In this document: positions 6,063-8,045 of the stretch, one piece after another
Layout: each line of letters begins with the position of its first letter
Position numbering within the stretch: position 1 is the first letter of the stretch
NCBI GenBank assembly: GCA_964383365.1
Contig: CAYLHF010000069.1
Span: forward strand, 1 to 8,045
Length of the DNA stretch: 8,045 nucleotides
DNA from: CAYLHF01 sp964383365
GTDB taxonomy: Bacteria; Bacteroidota; Rhodothermia; Rhodothermales; UBA10348
Reading direction: 5' to 3'
Translations under genes and position numbers: made by a program
Notes under the pieces: generated by a model
The model's database searches: none
The model's input: only the letters and a program-made list of their open reading frames with translations
Told to the model about the DNA's origin: nothing

Positions 6063-6105
6063 ATAGAGTAGTAATAGTTATATTATGAGTAATATACTAC
6101 TCTAT
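6063..6105 (-). promoter_or_regulatory. Probable operator/promoter of the membrane protein-HTH operon
   Basis: A perfect 11-bp inverted repeat, ATAGAGTAGTA (6063-6073) and TACTACTCTAT (6095-6105), lies 8 bases upstream of the membrane-protein start. Between the arms AGTAATA occurs twice in direct orientation (6070-6076 and 6088-6094), 18 bases apart. The whole stretch is AT-rich, and on the minus strand it holds a -10-like TCATAAT. This layout is typical of an autoregulated HTH operon; the assignment to the regulator encoded at 5250-5513 is inference. Confidence 0.65.
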
Positions 6106-6133
6106 TAGAAACATTATTGTTTCATATAAAAAA

Positions 6134-6190
6134 CCGCCTTGTCCATGCACCGCCTCGTCCATGCACCGCCTCGTCCATGCACCGCCTCGT
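6134..6190. repeat. 16-bp tandem repeat, about 3.6 copies
   Basis: The unit CCGCCTCGTCCATGCA is repeated at 6134-6149 (with T for C at 6140), 6150-6165 and 6166-6181, then partially (CCGCCTCGT) at 6182-6190. The unit length is not a multiple of three and lies in no supported gene. Copies 2 and 3 are identical. It sits 29 bases beyond the probable operator and 96 bases from the GNAT stop codon. The near identity suggests recent slippage or a protein-binding array. Confidence 0.9.
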
Positions 6191-6224
6191 AAAGAAAATT
6201 TGGCACCGACCATTTTTTCAAGGT

Positions 6225-6252
6225 TGCCGCCGGGCCGTCAGGCCCGGCGGCA
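6225..6252. other. Strong GC-rich hairpin downstream of the GNAT gene
   Basis: TGCCGCCGGGCC (6225-6236) and GGCCCGGCGGCA (6241-6252) form a perfect 12-bp stem with a GTCA loop. It lies 33 bases past the stop of the GNAT gene on the minus strand, where a terminator would be expected. No U-tract follows on either strand; on the minus strand the next bases are ACCTTGAAAAAATGG. It may be a U-less terminator, an RNA 3'-end stabiliser or a copy of a dispersed palindrome. Confidence 0.6.
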
Positions 6253-6285
6253 GAGTCAAGCGGCAGGATTGGAGGCAGAGTCCGG

Positions 6286-6789
6286 CTAAAGATCGGAGAA
6301 TGCCCGGTGATACGAAATCCGACCTGTTCTATTCTTGAATACTCCCGCGATTAACTCCATGGCCATGAATACGTCGTCCGGAACATCATATTCGGAGTCG
6401 ATTCCGAATCGGGATGCTGCGGTAAACCCGAACCGGGGGTAATACCCCGGGTGTCCAAGCACTACAAGGCCATTAACCCCTGACTCTCTACAGGCCGCAA
6501 TTCCTGCGGTTACCAGCGCAGACCCCGTTCCACAACCCTGACGAGTCGGCGTTACCGCCATCGGTGCCAGTCCCATGAGCCGCAATCGATCTTGCCCGGA
6601 AAGCTTTACGGGAGTAAAAAGAATATGTCCGACCAGATCGCCTTCAGCGTCCGCCACCAGCGAAACGATGGGTTCAACAGCTTCCCTGAGTACGTTCACG
6701 AGATTTGCCTCTGCCGGCGTCGGAAATGCAGCCGAATGCACGCCGAAGATGGCGTCCCGGTCGGATGTCCGCTCAGGACGTACGATCAT
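6286..6789 (-). CDS. GNAT-family N-acetyltransferase (YhbS-like)
   Basis: A 167-residue single-domain GNAT. The N-terminus MIVRPERTSDRDAIFGVHSAAF begins the fold. LMGLAPMAVTPTRQGCGTGSAL (71-92) is the central strand plus motif A, whose RQGCGTG loop (83-89) binds the acetyl-CoA pyrophosphate. GLVVLGHPGYYPRFGF (107-122) is the strand and YYPRFGF turn typical of the YhbS-type (COG3153) subgroup. The acceptor substrate cannot be told from sequence. The start overlaps the stop of the upstream disulphide oxidoreductase gene by ATGA (6786-6789), and a strong Shine-Dalgarno GGAGGAAG (6794-6801) lies four bases before the ATG, so it is translated from the same mRNA. The length is normal for the family. 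A co-function with the reductase is inferred only from this coupling. Confidence 0.9.
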   Translation of the reverse strand: MIVRPERTSDRDAIFGVHSAAFPTPAEANLVNVLREAVEPIVSLVADAEGDLVGHILFTPVKLSGQDRLRLMGLAPMAVTPTRQGCGTGSALVTAGIAACRESGVNGLVVLGHPGYYPRFGFTAASRFGIDSEYDVPDDVFMAMELIAGVFKNRTGRISYHRAFSDL

Positions 6790-8045
6790 GCTACTTCCTC
6801 CAGGTCATCCAGAGCCCAGGGCATTAACTCCGAAACGGTCGGATGGACGAGCACGACTTCTCTATAGTGTCGGCACGGCGTTCCGCTATGCATGATGGCG
6901 GCAAACATGTTAATAATCTCGTCGCCACCGGGCCCGAGGATGGATGCACCCAGTATAAGATCTGTGTCGGCGTCGACCAGCAGCTTGGCAAACCCCTGCG
7001 TCTCCCCCATCTCTTTTGCCCGACTGATACGGCTCATGGGCCGGATCGCTTTGAGGAGTTTATGACCGGCGGCCAGCGCGTCTTTCTCACTCATTCCCAC
7101 TCGTCCGAGTGGAGGATCAGTGAATAACGCATAGACTGGAATCCGCGACGAAATGCGTCGTTTTCCACCAAACAGATGGTCGATAACGATTTCTGCATCA
7201 TTCACACTCGTGTGGGTAAAGGCACCGTGACCGTTGACATCTCCTACGGCATAGACACCGTCCACATTCGTCCGGCAAAAGTCATCGACCACGATGAATC
7301 CTTTCTTGTTTACGTCGATCCCGGCCTTTTCGAGGTGGAGCGTGTTACTGTTTGGTCTGCGACCTACCGCTACGAGTACATGGGATCCTTCGAGGACCTC
7401 TGTTTCCGTCCCTCTCGTGAGCGTCAACTCCACCCTACCGTTGTTCGTGGCTATTCTATCGGTAGTCGCATTGCACAGAATTCGAACGCCCTCCGCCTCG
7501 AGGATCGTTTCAATAGCGGCCGATACATCTTCATCTTCACGTGGCATCACGTGACCGGACCGCTGAACGATAGTCACCTGTGAGCCAAACCGCCGGTAGA
7601 TCTGAGAGAATTCCAGCCCGATGTACCCACCGCCGATGATGATCAAGTGATCCGGTAGTGTCTCCAGGTCGAGCATCCGCTCGGTGTCAAGCCACGTTAC
7701 ATCATCCAACCCTTCTATCGGCGGGACGAATGGACGCGTCCCGACGTTGATGTAGATGTTTCCACCCTGGAGAGAGTCATCTCCCACCCGGATCGATTTC
7801 GGACCTGTGAAATGGCCCCACCCTCTGAACAACGTCACATTCGGCGTTGCTTCCATCCAATTCGTCAGTCCGTCACTCGATCCAGAGCGGATCTCGTTCA
7901 TGCGCTCGCGCACCCGGTCATAGTTAATGTTCACCGGACCCGTTTCCACCCCGTAGAACCCACCGCGTCTGGCCATCTGAGCCGCGCGTGCGCTCGCCAC
8001 CAGTGTCTTCGTTGGCGTGCATCCATAATTGACGCAACTTCCTCC
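6786..8045 (-). CDS. FAD-dependent pyridine nucleotide-disulphide oxidoreductase, mercuric reductase-like (5' end off window)
   Basis: The minus-strand frame is open to the window edge, giving 419 visible residues; only the first FAD-binding segment is missing. The visible part begins GGSCVNYGCTPTKTL, with the redox-active Cys pair (Cys4, Cys9 of the visible part). The NAD(P) Rossmann motif is IIIGGGYIGLEF (about 135-146), followed by VTIVQRS, where Gln-Arg rather than an acidic residue hints at NADPH. GVYAVGD (263-269) is the second FAD contact. The dimerisation domain ends with HPTVSE (401-406), whose His-Glu pair is the catalytic dyad of the family. The C-terminal Cys-Cys of true MerA is absent, so mercuric reduction is unlikely; a thiol/disulphide or dihydrolipoamide-type activity is the safer call. 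A GTG at 8000 is not the start, since the active site lies upstream of it. It is coupled to the GNAT gene. Confidence 0.92.
   Translation of the reverse strand, partial: GGSCVNYGCTPTKTLVASARAAQMARRGGFYGVETGPVNINYDRVRERMNEIRSGSSDGLTNWMEATPNVTLFRGWGHFTGPKSIRVGDDSLQGGNIYINVGTRPFVPPIEGLDDVTWLDTERMLDLETLPDHLIIIGGGYIGLEFSQIYRRFGSQVTIVQRSGHVMPREDEDVSAAIETILEAEGVRILCNATTDRIATNNGRVELTLTRGTETEVLEGSHVLVAVGRRPNSNTLHLEKAGIDVNKKGFIVVDDFCRTNVDGVYAVGDVNGHGAFTHTSVNDAEIVIDHLFGGKRRISSRIPVYALFTDPPLGRVGMSEKDALAAGHKLLKAIRPMSRISRAKEMGETQGFAKLLVDADTDLILGASILGPGGDEIINMFAAIMHSGTPCRHYREVVLVHPTVSELMPWALDDLEEVA
6794..6801 (-). promoter_or_regulatory. Strong Shine-Dalgarno for the GNAT gene
   Basis: On the minus strand GGAGGAAG lies four bases before the GNAT ATG, inside the last codons of the reductase gene. 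It is the clearest ribosome binding site in the window and fixes the GNAT start at 6789. Confidence 0.75.

Noticed and set aside
6134..6190. CRISPR array
   Set aside because: The 16-bp units are directly adjacent with no spacers, and no cas gene is present.
6225..6252. Canonical rho-independent terminator
   Set aside because: The stem is strong but no T-run follows on either strand, so it is listed only as a hairpin.
6117..6338. 73-codon plus-strand ORF over the tandem repeat and hairpin
   Set aside because: The 16-bp repeat shifts frame in each copy, the ORF runs into the GNAT 3' end in antisense, and the product is basic low-complexity sequence without a family.
7176..7583. 135-codon plus-strand ORF opposite the disulphide oxidoreductase
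   Set aside because: It is antisense to the Rossmann and FAD motifs of a certain gene and has no recognisable domain.
7998..8000. GTG start for the disulphide oxidoreductase
   Set aside because: The frame continues upstream through the redox-active CVNYGC motif to the window edge, so the true start lies outside.

Overview
This 8,045-base window is bacterial and gene-dense, with moderate GC judged by eye. No rRNA, tRNA, phage or insertion-sequence gene was seen. The lineage cannot be fixed from this sequence. Three traits fit the Bacteroidota/Rhodothermota/Balneolota neighbourhood or a similar environmental lineage: a stand-alone reaction-centre-type dihaem cytochrome fused to TPR-like helices, a small RRM protein with an Arg/Gly-rich tail, and few Shine-Dalgarno sequences. 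Acidobacteriota or Gemmatimonadota are also possible.

Layout, left to right. (1) Positions 1-1011, minus strand: a dihaem c-type cytochrome followed by a truncated lipoprotein gene, both exported products. (2) Positions 1012-1739, plus strand: a 362-base gap with a doubtful 59-codon ORF, then an RRM RNA-binding protein gene ended by a strong intrinsic terminator. (3) Positions 1811-3286, minus strand: a 491-residue nitronate-monooxygenase-family flavoprotein. (4) Positions 3287-5263, plus strand: a structured leader, then mtnA (methylthioribose-1-phosphate isomerase) joined by an ATGA overlap to a class II aldolase/dehydratase gene. Together these look like a two-step methylthioribose-1-phosphate salvage operon. 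(5) Positions 5250-6055, minus strand: a four-helix membrane protein gene coupled by ATGA overlap to a small Cro/cI-type regulator gene. The regulator's 3' end overlaps the aldolase gene by 14 bases, tail to tail. (6) Positions 6056-6285: a 230-base non-coding stretch with an 11-bp inverted repeat just upstream of the membrane-protein gene, a 16-bp tandem repeat of about 3.6 copies, and a 12-bp GC-rich hairpin. (7) Positions 6286-8045, minus strand: a mercuric-reductase-like FAD disulphide oxidoreductase gene, 5' end off the window, coupled by ATGA overlap to a GNAT acetyltransferase gene.

Three of the gene pairs share ATGA start/stop overlaps (mtnA with the aldolase, membrane protein with regulator, reductase with GNAT), so each is probably one translationally coupled transcript. 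The gene content is mostly housekeeping or accessory metabolism. No defence system, CRISPR array or biosynthetic cluster was found. The least explained parts are the non-coding ones: the 6056-6285 stretch, the mtnA leader and the gap before the RRM gene.
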